A stretch of DNA of 64,000 bases, from NCBI GenBank assembly GCA_020746875.1, contig JAGTJL010000012.1, positions 930,001 through 994,000 of the forward strand. Reading direction: 5' to 3'. How positions within the stretch are numbered: the first letter of the stretch is position 1; each line of letters starts with the position of its first letter. The stretch is from Rhexocercosporidium sp. MPI-PUGE-AT-0058. Its lineage: Eukaryota; Ascomycota; Leotiomycetes; Helotiales. The position numbers were made by a program, and so were the translations under genes. The notes beneath the pieces are model-generated. The model was not told the DNA's origin. It searched no databases and saw only the letters and a program-made list of their open reading frames with translations. Below are positions 12,501-24,639 of this stretch, piece after piece.

Positions 12501-14850
12501 AAGCTCAAGCGAGACAATCATCGTGTTCTGATCTTCAGTCAAATGGTGAGGATGCTTGACATCCTAGGCGACTACCTTCAACTGCGTGGATATCAGTTCC
12601 AACGTCTGGATGGTACCATTGCAGCAGGACCTCGACGAATGGCGATTGATCACTTCAACGCCGACAACAGCAACGACTTCTGCTTTCTTCTGTCTACTCG
12701 AGCAGGTGGACTTGGAATTAACCTGATGACCGCTGACACAGTCATCATTTTCGATTCTGATTGGAACCCTCAAGCAGATCTTCAAGCTATGGCTCGTGCT
12801 CATCGTATTGGGCAGAAGAAACCCGTCAGCATCTACAGACTTGTTTCGAAGGAGACAGTAGAGGAAGAGGTCCTTGAACGCGCACGCAACAAGCTCATGC
12901 TCGAATTCATCACCATTCAAAGAGGCGTCACCGACAAGGAAAAGAAGGAGCTAAGAGAAAAGGCTGTGAAAGCTGGCAAGATCGATGATCCCAGATCCTC
13001 TGACGACATTTCTAGGATTCTCAAGCGCAGAGGACAGAAGATGTTTGAGCAGTCAGGGAACCAAAAGAAGTTGGAAGAGCTTGATATCGACGCGGTACTT
13101 GAAAATGCCGAGGAACACAAGACTGAGGTTCCTGAGGGTATGGTCGCTGACGGTGGTGAGGACTTTTTGAAGAGTTTTGAGTACACCGATGTCAAGATCG
13201 ACCTTGAATGGGATGACATAATTCCGAAGGATCAGCTTGCAGAAATCAAGGCTGATGAAGAGAAGCGCAATCACGAAGAGTACCTTGCTCGGGTTGTTGA
13301 GGAAAATGCACCTCGCAAAGCCACTAAAAAGAATACTGCGGAGGTTGAGAGGGAGCAGCGCCTCGCAAAGAAGAGGGAGCGCGACCAAGCCAAGCAAGAT
13401 GAAATCGATGAAAAGAGAGAAGCACAAGCCAACCGTGCCGATCCTAAGAGAGAGTTGAACGAAAAGGAGGCCAGGAACCTGTTCCGAGCATTTCTTCGTT
13501 ATGGTTCTATTGAGGAACGCAGAGACGAGCTCATAAAAGATGCTCGTCTTGTGGGCCGAGACCTTGATCTTCTTCGAGCAACCATTAAAGCCATCACGGA
13601 TGAAAGCGACCGAAGACTGAAAGAAGACGCAGCCCGAATCGAAGCCATGGAGCGTGAAACCAACAAACCTCTCACCAAGAAGGACAAGAAAGCGGTTTTG
13701 TTTGATTTCCTCGGAGTCAAGAGACTGAACGCTGAGACCGTTATTGAACGTCCGGGCGAGATGATGATGTTGAAGGAGATCATCAACGCCGCCTCAGACT
13801 TCAGAAACTTTCGAGTGCCTGATGCATCTAAGGCCGCTCACTACTCTTGTGATTGGGGTGCTAGGGAGGATGGAATGCTACTCGTCGGTATCCATAGACA
13901 TGGGTACGGTGCATGGGTTCAGATCAGAGATGATGTGGATCTCGGCCTCAAAGAGAAGTTTTTCTTGGAAGAGCATCGCGTCGATAAAAAGGAAGAACGT
14001 AACAAAGGAGAAGAAAAGGTTGCCAAAGCTCCTGGGGCCGTTCATCTCGTTCGTCGAGCCGACTATCTCTTGTCTGTCCTGAAAGCCAAGTATTCCGATA
14101 ATCAAGCCGCTAAGCGCGCTGTCGAGAATCACCATCGGAACAACAAGAAGAATGACCGTATTAATGGTCATCGGCGAACCGACACCAGGGGCTCTGTTTC
14201 TGCTTCGCCTGCTCCTCAAGCAAGAAAACCTCATCGTGTACCAGAGTCACACCACAGCCGGGACAGAGATAGAGATATTGATTCTCGCCGCCATGGAGAT
14301 TCTAGCACTCCAAAGCCTGACTTGAAGAGAAAGCATAGTGCACCGGAAGACGGACGTCACCATGACCGCCATTCAAAGCCTAGAAAGTCCGAGAACGGGC
14401 ACTCTAAATCTGTCGAAGAACAAGATTCGATGCTTCGCATGATCTTCAAACCCATCAGGGACAGTCTGAAGCGTGTACAGTCTGCTACAAAGGACCGTAT
14501 CAACTCGCAGAAAGAGCGCGCTAGTGTTATGAAGACTGAACTGATAGTTATTGGAAATTTCATCGAAAACCTGGCTCGAGAAGAAGAGGGGAAAAACCTC
14601 AAACAAAGCTTCTGGTAAGTTGATCGTGTCAACGGTGTGGCCAGCCCAGCTAACAAGTAATAGGGAGTATGCAGCCGGCTTTTGGCCCCAACCTGCCGAT
14701 CCCACCAAAGCCGCTTCTGGGTCAAAACTGGAAGCCATGTACACGAAAATCTCTTCGACAAAGGCTGAATCCAAGCCTAGTAGTGGTCTTTCTGGGGCAC
14801 CTATCACCAATGGTTCATCGGCGCCATCTGCCGCAACCATTAAAGGATAG
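9526..14850 (+). CDS. CHD1: CHD1-type chromatin remodelling ATPase
   Basis: Predicted exons 9526-9532, 9976-10400, 10457-10483, 10547-10640, 10699-14614 and 14664-14850 encode 1,551 residues. Order of parts: an acidic, Ser-rich amino end; two chromodomains (about 275-330 with YFIKWQGKSHYHATWE, and 378-440 with YFVKWKGLYYESCTWE); a SNF2 ATPase (DEMGLGKT at 490, DEAH at 599, helicase-C block near 880 with ARAHRIGQ); a SANT/SLIDE-like region; and a carboxyl CHD1 domain ending after FWEYAAGFWPQPADP. CHD1 spaces nucleosomes over transcribed genes, and its double chromodomain gates the motor. The start is the weak point. A 7-nt first exon (ATGGCTT, donor GTAAGT, 443-bp intron with GCTAAC just before the acceptor) gives an amino end MASPSPPATPFD; otherwise translation would begin at the ATG at 9954. 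The 27-nt third exon is needed to keep frame. Confidence 0.92.
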
Positions 14851-15822
14851 AAGCCCCATTCTATGGATCGTGAGATCTCATTTTGCAACATTGCGTTGGC
14901 GTTGGCTTGTATTTATTCCCCTTTAGTACGGGGGCGCACACTGGACTGGGACTGCATTGTCGAGCGGTTGGAATCATTGCATTAACCGGGCGTAAGCTAC
15001 TATCTTGTTTTTAGAGGGGCGTATCAAACCCTTGGTTGGAGTTTTGCAGTTTTATCGAGCATAGGTCCGGGATATTGTTTATCAAAAAGTGTCATGGCTA
15101 TGACAGCACCCAGACTGAAGGTGAGAGTCCGGTAGAGCAACGTTGAGATGTGTTAAAAGTCAAAAGCGGTACTTTTGCGTGTGATAGGAGAGGCGAACCT
15201 ATGGAGTCATTTGTGGCATTCAAGTACCAAATACACACCTCAATCTATCCCTTCCTACATTCACTTGTTCTCGAGCATGATCCCGAGTGAAAGCCCACCT
15301 ATACTATGTATACGTGCATGTAAAGTACAGTAAATGTAAATAATACAACTTAAAATGCGCGAAGAACTTGTTAGAGTTTAGTACTTGTACCATGTAAGAT
15401 CCAAAAGTCGGTCCTTAATCGAACCTCTTGCGAGTTGATAGCTAAATGAACATCTATTGCACCCCTACCTGTTTTAACATTGCACTACTTCGTAAGCACA
15501 CAGATCTGAATAGTGAAACTTGAAGATAGCTTCACCGTAAGGGGACTGATGGTTCCTGGTGGAGGAGATTAAGCGAAAGGCGAAGCCAAAACAACAATTC
15601 TCATTCTCGGCTGCAGCGAATAAGTGGTTGTTCAAAGAACCGTAGAGACAGGTGAGGATCGACGTCTACGGGAATAGACAGATCGATACAAGGTCATAGT
15701 CCTCTCTGCTGACTTGACTCTTTAGACAAAGTCGTGAGCGTCTTTTCGAAGCCCCAGCAAGACAAGAGGCGGGCTTCGCACAAAAAACCTTCATCCGCCT
15801 TGCCTCCAAGCCTCCTCTCCCA
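14851..15822. other. intergenic region after CHD1
   Basis: 972 bp with no supportable gene. It starts with the CHD1 3' UTR region. ORFs here are short and have no family resemblance. It runs into the MOSC-like relic on the minus strand. Confidence 0.5.
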
Positions 15823-16065
15823 TCACACATTCCCCAACCCTCTAAACTTTCCGGGCTTCTCCACAAACATCTCCATCCCAGGCTGCACACATCCCTCGCT
15901 TACCACCACGCCCATAACACCCACCTTCCGCCTCACACTCCTCCCCTCTCATCTTCAAAACACACATCTATCTAGCATTCTCACATACCACTCATCCAAC
16001 CTCTTCTTCGGCTCGGGCAGACCCGTGATACGGACTATGGCGTAGTCGTCGCCGCTGCCAAAGTG
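15823..16065 (-). pseudogene. MOSC-domain protein relic (carboxyl part)
   Basis: On the minus strand, two adjacent frames carry coding-like sequence. From 16065 the frame reads HFGSGDDYAIVRITGLPEP and on to LDEWYVRML, then closes. A second frame from about 15945 reads RRKVGVMGVVVSEGCVQPGM and ends at TGA 15823-15825. Together they resemble the end of a MOSC domain (molybdenum-cofactor sulfurase C-terminal fold), where a GVMGVV turn and a basic/glycine loop are typical. A GTATGT inside the junction could be an intron donor, but the amino half of the domain is absent upstream. I therefore read this as a broken remnant. The family call rests on pattern memory, not a search. Confidence 0.4.
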
Positions 16066-16883
16066 GGTGAGTGTGTAGAGAGAGAGAAGTTAGGTCGATC
16101 TTAGTGCTAAAGACTAAAAGGACAGACATTGTAGTTTACTTGCTTCATTTCCTATGACTTGATTCTGCTGGTTGAATGTGTATATGTGAAAAATGATAAT
16201 GAAACTACTACGATGTGAAAGAGGGAGCTTGATTAGCTTTAGATATGGTACCTAGGGAAGATAATGATAGCGGTCCTTAGTAAGGTACTGGTGGTTGGAA
16301 GAACGTTGGGCTGCATGCTGCTATTCGAGCCATGTCGCGGAGTGGTTGGCTTCGAGCGCCATGAAGCTATAAATCACTTACGTCAGCATGCAGAGAGGTC
16401 TGAATCAAGACTACTTTGATGTAGAAGAGCTTGAAATGGATGGAACAAGTATACGGTATCTTGTGGTATCTTGCATTGTTTCCCACACTTGAGGAAGCAA
16501 CTGGCGAGCCAAAGGCTGTAGGAAGAGGGAAAGCACAGTAATGGTGTTTGTTTATTTGCATGGATCCGAATTATAAACTCCAAGCAAACAGAGTGGTATC
16601 ATCCGCAGTGCCTAGAAGGATAAACGCGCCAATATCAAACACCTTCTCATGTCTTCAGCCTGGAAATTCCAAATTCGCCATCCCCATCCCAAAAAGCTTC
16701 ACAACGCCCTCAAAATGCTGGTGTCAAAATCCTACGCCCACACTTTACTTTTTGTTTTTCCCACTCTCTAAACTCAGGTCTAAAGACCACAATGAATCCC
16801 ATATCATAGATTTCTTGGCAGGGCTTGTTCCAGTTGATGTCGCATTTGACTTCGTAGTGTTCTACACGCCATCAGCGTTCGTT
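16066..16883. other. spacer between MOSC relic and ATG11 3' end
   Basis: 818 bp without a gene I can support. Short ORFs on both strands lack family features. The right end should contain the ATG11 3' UTR. Confidence 0.5.
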
Positions 16884-19800
16884 TCATGGGCCCATCAGGT
16901 TGTCAACGCTTCGCACCTCGGGGTTGTTGGGAACATTGTCTCCGCTGCCATTACCGTCTTGTCGGCTGTTCGACCTGATCATTTGTGCCTCGGAACCCTC
17001 CCCAGCGGTTTGCGTGGTCGCAGGAGCCTTGAGAGATGCTGGATCCGTAGCATTGGACCCCGTTCTGTCGAGTGTGGTAATCAGGGGTGATGATTTCTTC
17101 GAGTTGTTGCTACTGCGTCTACTGTCTAGACTCTTGCTAAGCGTTTTGTTAATTCCATCCATGCCACTGCTGGATGACTTCTTGCTGCGCCGAATGCTGC
17201 CAGTTGCATCGACATGCGTACTTGCCACGGTACTCTTGCCGAGTCCTGGAGTCGAGGGTGCACCGGGCTTTTCTTCAGAGGCATCGATAAGATACCATCG
17301 CAGACCATCTGAAAGATCAAATGGATTATCATCTTCGAAGGAGTCGCCTCCGTTGCTGGTGAGTGACCTTCTGTCGAATGGCTGCAGGTGTGTCCCAGTC
17401 ATCGATTTCGAAAGATCAACAACACGGTCTTCGATTTTGTGAATTCGGGCCAGGAGCCAGTCGCGGGTGCGCAGTTTGTGAGACTCTTGTTCCTTCAAGA
17501 AGAAATGTGGTGCTCCAATATTGAAAGCCGCCCAAGCCCCAGTAGTTTGGTTTCTTGTAGGCAAGAATAGCGCCAGATCACCCTCTTTGAAATTCTTGAA
17601 GGCGATCTTCTCATGAGCTTCCTTCTGAGCAGCGTGAGACTTGTCTCGGTAGGCACGGGCATCCTTCGAATACTTCTTTGCTGTGTATTCCATGTCTTTG
17701 ACACGTTTTGTGATCACTTCACAGAATGCTTCGACATCGAAGCTGCCAATAGCATTCATGTATGCCTCGTACTTCTCGCTCTCCACGTCTGGGTCGTCGT
17801 TATTCATCCAGTACAGCAAGTCCAGATCCCCACTGTCAGCCATGGCCTTTCTCGTAATAGCCCCTGAGATGCTTCGTCTGATTGTTGACCCTGGGTCAGA
17901 AGAATCGTTCGCGTTGGATCGATCCGGTTTGGGTATCCTCTGAATTATCATCGAATCCCCTTCGCGGGTTACGGAATAGCTCAGTCTTTCGAGCAGCCTG
18001 CACAAGCGATCGTTCTGAGAGTAGACCCGTTGAGTAAGATCCTTGGCTCGTGAGCTTCGAGCCTCGAATCTGGTTGCGAGGTGGTCATGCTTCTCTTGCA
18101 CAGAGTGCAATTTCTCCTGCACTGATCTAAGCTCTTCCTCAAGTCCACCGAGTCGCGACTGCCGAGCAGCTAGATCCTCAGACATGCTTGTAACTTTTCG
18201 TTCCTCTTCCTCCAATCGAGTACGGAGAGCCTCTGACCCAGTCTCGCCATCTGATATCTTGGTTCTAAGCGTAGACAACTGAAGCCGCTCATCAGTCAAC
18301 TCTGCTTCAAGTGCAGTAAACTTAGCGCACTCCTCAGCTAAGCTTTCACGCAGCTTGAATGTCTCCATCTCTTCCGTTGAAAGCTTCTCATTGACACTTT
18401 CCATCTTGGCCTTGATCTGGGTGACGTCTGCTTGAGCAGCGTCACGGTCCGATCTTACGATTGCAGCGTCACTCTTGACGGAGTAGAGCTCCGCAACGAG
18501 ATCTCCTGACAAGGTCACCAAAGCAGATGCCAGAGCACCTAATTCGTCGGGAATTGTAGAAGTGGGCGAAAGCTGCGCGTGCACATCTCCCAATGTCTTC
18601 ATCTGCAGCTCGGTCTCGGCTTCGGCCTTCTCAGCTCGAGCCACGAGGTCCCTGTTCTCTTGCCTCATCTTTTGTAGTTGCTTTTCCAAAGAGTCGTTGG
18701 TCTCCCGCTGCATTTTGGCCTCATCTCGAAGAAAGTCGACTTGGCCCTGAGCCTTTTGGGACTCGGCAATAGCATCCTTCCGAAATTTCTCGAGCTCATC
18801 CTGCAAACTACGCACACGATCATCGATGGAGGTCTTTTCATTCTCACGGGATCCAAGGTATCGATCCATTTCGTCCTCAAGTTCCTCCAACTTGGCTTTC
18901 AGACGCTTGATCTCGCTTTCGAGAGACTTGCGTTCTTCGATGAACTCCCGTTGTTGAGCGTCGAAATTTTCCATGAGATCCTTTTTCGTCGAGTTTGCCT
19001 CTTCGACTTGAGATTGCATGCTCTCTACCGTTGTCTTCCGCGCAGAAACTTCCCTTTCCAACCCTGCTGCACGTTCCCGCTCAGCAATCAACTCGGCCTC
19101 TATGGAAAGAAGTTTTTGCTGGAAGGCCTTTTCATCAGGGCCTTGGTTTGCAGAAAACCTGCGGGAGGATACCGAAGAGCGCCTCGAAAGGTCTTCCGCA
19201 AGCCGTGGTGATGCAAGCGGGTTAGCAGTGTTCTGAAGGTCGGGACTAGGGTTCCCGGAAGGAGGGAAGACGTTCCCGCTTGAAGCTCTGGTCATCTGCG
19301 ACTGTCGGTGCAATAGATCCTCAAGTCTTCGGACTCGACTTTCGGCAGTTTTCAGTTTGATCTCAGTTTTCTGTTTCTCTTCCTGCACAACGCGAATGAG
19401 ATCATCGTCGCCTCTGGTAAGGAGTGTGCTTCGACCAAGAGCTGCTTCATGTATGCTACCAGCCTTGAAAGCCTTCGCTCGCTTACTTTGTTGTTTCGTT
19501 GGATTGTTGAGTTCCGAAATAATCTTGGTAACATCCGCTACAATACTGGACTTCGAGTCCTGTGTTTGTAGAATGTCCAAAACCTCCTCAAGATCCTGCC
19601 TACCCACTTCGGGCCACTCATCTTCTTCACCAAGTAGCTTAACCTCTAATCCAACAACCTCCCTTTCAGTCCTGTCACCCCAAAGTGCAGTACCAGTGAT
19701 CTTCTGCCACTTCCTGCGTCGCTTAGCCTCTTCGTCTTGAAAAGATGCCATTTCATTGGCCAAAGTTGATGAATCTGATTTAACTTTATCATTCCACTCC

Positions 19801-21152
19801 CTCCGGCGTATTGCCTCGGCCAAGAACGATGCATATGTCACTGGGAGCGAGTTCACCACAGACAACAAGTGAAATGCATCGAATGCTTCTTCGTCGAGGT
19901 CCATGGCAGCAAAAGCTGCATTGGCGTCTCCAACCATGGAAGTCAGAGCCGCAATCTCTCGCATTGCGCTCAGAGATTCAGCTGCGATGGAGTTTCGTGC
20001 TTCTGCTGCATCACGTAGAATTCCATCCATCTCTAAACACCTTTTCGATAGGTTGGGCAAGAAGTTCTTGGTATGAAGGAGTGCTGATTTGGAAGCCAGC
20101 GAAACATTCTTGGAGGTGTTTGTATAGCCTAAGACATTCTCGTAGTCATTGCTGACTTTTTTTGCGATGGCCTCGATGTCTTCCATCAACTGAACCGGTT
20201 CTGTAGCTCGGCCGACGAGTGCTTTCTGGACGCCTTGCTCCACTTTCGCATACATATCATCTGCTTTGTTGAAGACTTCGTTTACCTTCGTCGCCAGGTC
20301 TACACTGTTTTTGATCAAGCGTGTGGCCACATTACGGACAAGCTTGCCAGAATTCCTGATTTCATCCGTGTCAATCAAGTCCTCCAGCGTCGGTTGCTTC
20401 TGGTTCCTCCGAGGATCATGCCCAGTGATGAACTTGATCATTTCCTTTGTAGCTGGAATGGATCGTAGGCGTAATATAGAATTACCCCAGTCTGCGCCTG
20501 CCAAATCTTGTTCCTTCTGCACATCTGCAGCCCATGCCTGAATGTCCGCATTCTTCTGATCCAGCGCCTTAACGTGCTTATCCAAGTTCATTACCGCTGC
20601 TTCCACGCCCCGATTGATAACATCGACCTCCGAATACCGTTTCTGTGCTTCCAGTGACATGCCCAAGCAGTCGTCCACCAATTTCACAGCCCATGATCTC
20701 CGTTGCATGAACAGGTCCTTCCATGCTTGTAAGTCATTCTGGTCGGCGATCGTATCTGGCGGCCTCGAGACATTGTATTTTGGCGGCAAAGAAATTTCGG
20801 TTGGTAGAGACCTTGAAGAGCCTGGAGAGGATGGTTGGACTATTCGGCGGTCGTACACGAAAATCTCCTTCTATTTACAATTAGTATTTTCTCGATAATG
20901 TAAACAATGGAATCTCGTGCCTCTGCAGATAGCCCTTGGAACCGGACTGGTTTTCCGGCCGATGTAAGAGTGATTTGGTCTTGTATAGAAATCTTGCTTT
21001 GTTTTGAAACCCAAGTCTTGAAAGCATCGAGGCTTTTCCAAGTGTCAGCGTGGTTTCTCGAGCTTCCAATCAAGGATGACTTACGAGGCAAAGGTTCCCG
21101 AATCAACCTCGAGGACCTGGCCTGTATGCGCGAGCAGTATTTGGAGGGCCAT
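16884..21152 (-). CDS. ATG11: autophagy scaffold protein Atg11
   Basis: Predicted minus-strand exons 21152-21085, 21032-20921 and 20870-16884 encode 1,388 residues, in the range of filamentous-fungal Atg11. The amino end (MALQILLAHTGQVLEVDS, then KEIFVYDRR) is the ubiquitin-like opening typical of Atg11/Atg17-type scaffolds. The middle is a long series of coiled coils (about residues 520-1010, heptad-rich Glu/Lys/Leu). The Atg11 carboxyl domain lies at about 1,060-1,230 (KFTALEAELTDERLQLS leading into FKEGDLALFLPTRN and WAAFNIGAPHFFL), followed by a low-complexity Ser/Asn tail. Atg11 links cargo receptors to the core autophagy machinery in selective autophagy (pexophagy, mitophagy). The second intron lacks a GT donor in the best reading: GAG|GCACGA, 50 bp, GC-AG. 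A GT-AG alternative of only 35 bp would add five residues. Without splicing the frame closes. Confidence 0.88.
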
Positions 21153-21435
21153 CTTGCCTGCTGCTTCGCTCTGCAGCTATGACAAGCTGCAGAATGGATC
21201 TTGATCGCAGAGGAATTGAAGACGATGCTGTCGCATGACAGTACAGGAAATGAACGATCACAAGGCGATGCGAGGCCGGAAGCCTTGTTTGAGAGATAGC
21301 CGCCACAATTCACTAGCCACACCTTTGTCTCCACCTCCGCGCTAGACCCAGTCAACGCGTCTGTCTTGACTCGGAACGCGTTCTGATCAGGCGATGTCAA
21401 TAAATGATCAGGATTAAGTTTGGAGATTTTCAACT
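21153..21435. promoter_or_regulatory. divergent ATG11-CENP-H promoter region
   Basis: Only 283 bp separate the two outward-facing start codons. The spacer must hold both promoters and leaders, so the two genes may share control elements. No named motif is claimed. Confidence 0.5.
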
Positions 21436-22239
21436 ATGGCAGAAAACAGATCCCAGGAGATGGATGATGTTGAGATGAGTGATGCACAAGTCCCACCACT
21501 CATGACCGAGGATGAGAGGCGAATATTGGATGTGTATGACCGGCTCGAAGAACTGCAACTCGAAATTGCGCTGCTCAAAGCACAAGGCGTGTTATCAAGA
21601 GGTGAGTCTATTCGGTATAGAGTTTTGGTTCGAGTTCTCACATGTACAGATGAACCAGTGGAAGCTTCCGATGAAGATATAGCCACTGCTCAGCAGGAGC
21701 TGTTGAAAGCCAAATCGTTGTACTTCTTACGAGGCAATGTCATCGAGAATGTCTTGATTACAAATCCTATTCTCAGAGCCGTTCATGCGAGTAATAGTGC
21801 CACGGCCATCGAACAGTCAGTGAAGTCTACAAGAAAGAAGTGCTCTGCTGACCCCTGTGCCAGGGATCTCCTTCCTCTGCTTGAAAAACGTGACCAGCGA
21901 TCCTTCACTCTGACCAAGCTAGCGACACAAGAACGATCAGCCCAAGATCAGCTCATAAAGGTCCAGGCAGAGAATATTGAATTGGCTCGCAAGAATACCG
22001 AGTTGGCAGCGAGAATGCTCGCTCTGGCTGACGAGGCAAATATTCAGCGGAAAGAGGATATTGAGGATTCCAAGTTACGGAATCAGTTGGATGAACTAGA
22101 AGTTGAGATCAAGCTCAGTAGGCAGAAATGGAGGATCATGAAAGAAACGGCGAGTGCTGCGATTGCGGGAAGTGGTGTTGATTGGATCAGTGATTTGAAA
22201 CTGAGGGGTATTGTGATGGGTGACGAGGGGGACGAATGA
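21436..22239 (+). CDS. inner-kinetochore protein CENP-H
   Basis: Exons 21436-21601 and 21650-22239 encode 251 residues. The 48-bp intron (GTGAGT to TGTACAG) happens to be in frame and stop-free, so an unspliced reading of 267 residues is also open; the strong donor makes splicing likely. The acidic amino end (MDDVEMSDAQVPPLM) leads into a helical protein with VLITNPILRAVH, DLLPLLEKRD, a long coiled coil, and a carboxyl block KWRIMKETASAAIAGSGVDW. These are the conserved parts of the CENP-H family (Fta3 in fission yeast, Mcm16 in budding yeast). CENP-H is part of the CCAN complex that connects CENP-A chromatin to the outer kinetochore. The call is from family pattern; the carboxyl block is the most telling part. 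Confidence 0.72.
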   Translation: MAENRSQEMDDVEMSDAQVPPLMTEDERRILDVYDRLEELQLEIALLKAQGVLSRGESIRYRVLVRVLTCTDEPVEASDEDIATAQQELLKAKSLYFLRGNVIENVLITNPILRAVHASNSATAIEQSVKSTRKKCSADPCARDLLPLLEKRDQRSFTLTKLATQERSAQDQLIKVQAENIELARKNTELAARMLALADEANIQRKEDIEDSKLRNQLDELEVEIKLSRQKWRIMKETASAAIAGSGVDWISDLKLRGIVMGDEGDE

Positions 22240-22644
22240 TACTCGGAAAAGTCAAGAGGTAGTCGGAGTACAAGATGGAAATGGTATAATCCTTATCAGA
22301 TATGTGATGCTGAATAGAGCCAAGAGTTGGTAACTCGATTTATTCTTTACAAAAGGTTTGGTGACCAAGCCAACAGCTCGGATGGGCAGTGTTGGAGATA
22401 TCCATGGGACTTTTTGCTGTCTCTTTCACCGCGCGCCTTATTGTTCCAAATAGTTAACCCTCCAAGCAACCAAACTGAGGTCCTCCACCTCATCAGTGTA
22501 TCAATGCCGAACACCGCACAAGGATCCGCAAAGCAATTAGAAGTCACAGCGATGAGCCAGCTGCATTATCCATAATCCAGCCAGTTCAGGAGAGGTTCTA
22601 ACAATTCAAATAGATCGTAGCTCCAGACACAGCTCTTGTTGTGG
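22240..22644. other. spacer downstream of CENP-H
   Basis: 405 bp holding the CENP-H 3' region; no gene seen. The right end grades into the degenerate tandem repeat, so its border is approximate. Confidence 0.4.
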
Positions 22645-23248
22645 TTCAGAAATCTTGCTCCTGGTATTTGGGACTCAAAAATTTTACTGCTGCCTATTTA
22701 CTGATCTCAATTGTATATTCTTGGGGCATATCTATGAGGAAGTCATTCTGCTCCAAACTTGTTATCATCCACCAGTCCACTCTCGATTCGCATGTACCCC
22801 GTTCTAACAGTTTGGGTTCAGAACCTGCTCTTGACATTTAAGACCCAAATATTCTGCTCCTAACACTGAGGACTAACATATTTCTCTTAGGAGCAGGGAA
22901 ATACAAGACATTTTACACCGCGACTAAAGGTCCAAACATTCTGCGCCGGATGTTAACAACACAAACATCTTGCTCTCAAGAAACCTCCAAGCAAAAGAGA
23001 TTTTGCCCGCGCAATTGCATACAGATACATATTTTGTGCCTAATATGCGGAGCCTCAACATCTTGCTCCTAAGAAACATGGATACACAAGACATTTGCTC
23101 CTCCACTCCAAAGGCAAACATTCTGCGCCTAATATTAAAAATCCAAACATTTTGCCGTCAGTACTTGAAGGACTCAAGTTTAAAAAGCCGACGTTTGAGA
23201 ATACAATGCATTTGTTCCTGATGTTGGTAGCAGCACAGCAATTCAACC
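22645..23248. repeat. degenerate ~30-bp tandem repeat, about 18-20 units
   Basis: Successive segments of 28-34 bp begin with an A-rich start (AAACAT, AAATAT, AACATC, AAGACAT) followed by a T/C core TTTTGCTCC or TTCTGCGCC, then TAA and a variable A/G-rich half. The clearest units start near 22847, 22904, 22933, 22962, 23056, 23087, 23115 and 23143. Unit length is not a multiple of three and no frame is kept open, so this is not a coding repeat. The core orientation is constant across about 600 bp, which argues for an old minisatellite that expanded in tandem and drifted. Confidence 0.65.
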
Positions 23249-24639
23249 CTCATGGTACACCATCAAATACGCACATGCCTTTTAGCAAAGAGAAAGTCTC
23301 CAAGAAAACATCTTATCCTGTTTAGTTGAGCACACAGCCAGAGACATGTACGTGATGCGAGTGCTAGAAGTTTAGGCGGTTAGGTTAGACTCGATCAATG
23401 CTATTGATAGTTGCATTTGACCTGCGATTGCAATTGGTTGGATCGGTTTTGCTGGACTTGGTGCTCTCTGATAGAGAATGCGCTGCCAACTAACCGCGAC
23501 CTTTCTCAGTACCTACCAGAGAAACCAGTTGAATAAGCAATGAATGTCGAGGCATAGGAAGAAGGTGGAGGAGAAGAGAAAGTAGAGCTCAAAGTAGAGG
23601 ATAGATTGAAAATTAAGCCTGCCTAAATTGCGCGACATCTTCCTGTGTATGCTACCGCCAGGTGAATCAAGACTTCATCGCGGGGAGAGCTGAATTCAAA
23701 CTTGCCCCAGGGTAGCTAGTGTTGAGCAGATAGGTCAACAGAATGAAAAAATCTTCACCACCAGCGAGCTTTTACGACGAAGTAATATGTCGACTAGCTT
23801 ATAGTGCTCTACTCCTGGAGCATATACCCAAGCGGCCCATTCTGCTTCAAGTGCTTACAGCGTGTGAGTCCACCCTGAGGGGAATACCCACAGCGGTAGC
23901 CCGTCTAATCCTGCTCTGAATATTCTAAAAATAACTAATATCTGCTCGTCCTACACCCAACAACAATGCAGCATGCCGATCAGAATCATTTGCCCCAAAG
24001 CAGATGCTTCCGCCTTCTATTTCCCAACCCCAAGGACAGCACGCCGATGGGAAAAGATTTAAGCGAATACAGTAAGTAAATAAAGCATCCGAATTCTGGC
24101 ATCACGGATGGTCTAAACATAATGCACGTAATGGAAGGGGTGCCCATTCAGCTCTCGGCTTCTAGTGATAGAGAAAACTACATGTTCTGAACGGTTCACA
24201 GGACTTTGAAGTGTACTTTGAGGGTTTGAATATTGACCTCGGTTTGATGGATTACGTCTCTCTGATAATGAAGGAGAATCTATCGGTTTAGGACACCAAT
24301 TATCGTGATGGAATCCAGCTATCCGCTCATAAGCCTCTTAACTTATTGATGTTGTTTGAGAACTTGGGCACTTAGATGTATATCAAAGTTCCAATGCCTG
24401 TACCTTCCAGGTACGTGGGCGGGCAAAGAGCTACGGGCGCCTGTGAAAAACCTCGATCGTTGCCGGTGTCACAAACAGTCCTCGAATTCAAGTATCTCAG
24501 ACATAACGAGAATCCACATGTCCACTATTGATGACCAACACTCCCTGTGGATGTCCCGATTTTTGATGTTGGAAGAGAAAGCTACAAGAAGGACGTTGAT
24601 TGATACTCTCATCATGCCACCCCTTATACTATGTCATAT
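23249..24639. other. gene-free stretch
   Basis: About 1.4 kb with no ORF worth calling, no recognisable repeat and no RNA gene that I can see. Base composition is near balanced, so it is not a heavily AT-mutated block. Confidence 0.5.

Noticed and set aside
22645..23248. Could the ~30-bp repeat be a CRISPR array?
   Set aside because: Units are degenerate and adjacent with no conserved repeat separated by unique spacers, and the genome is fungal.
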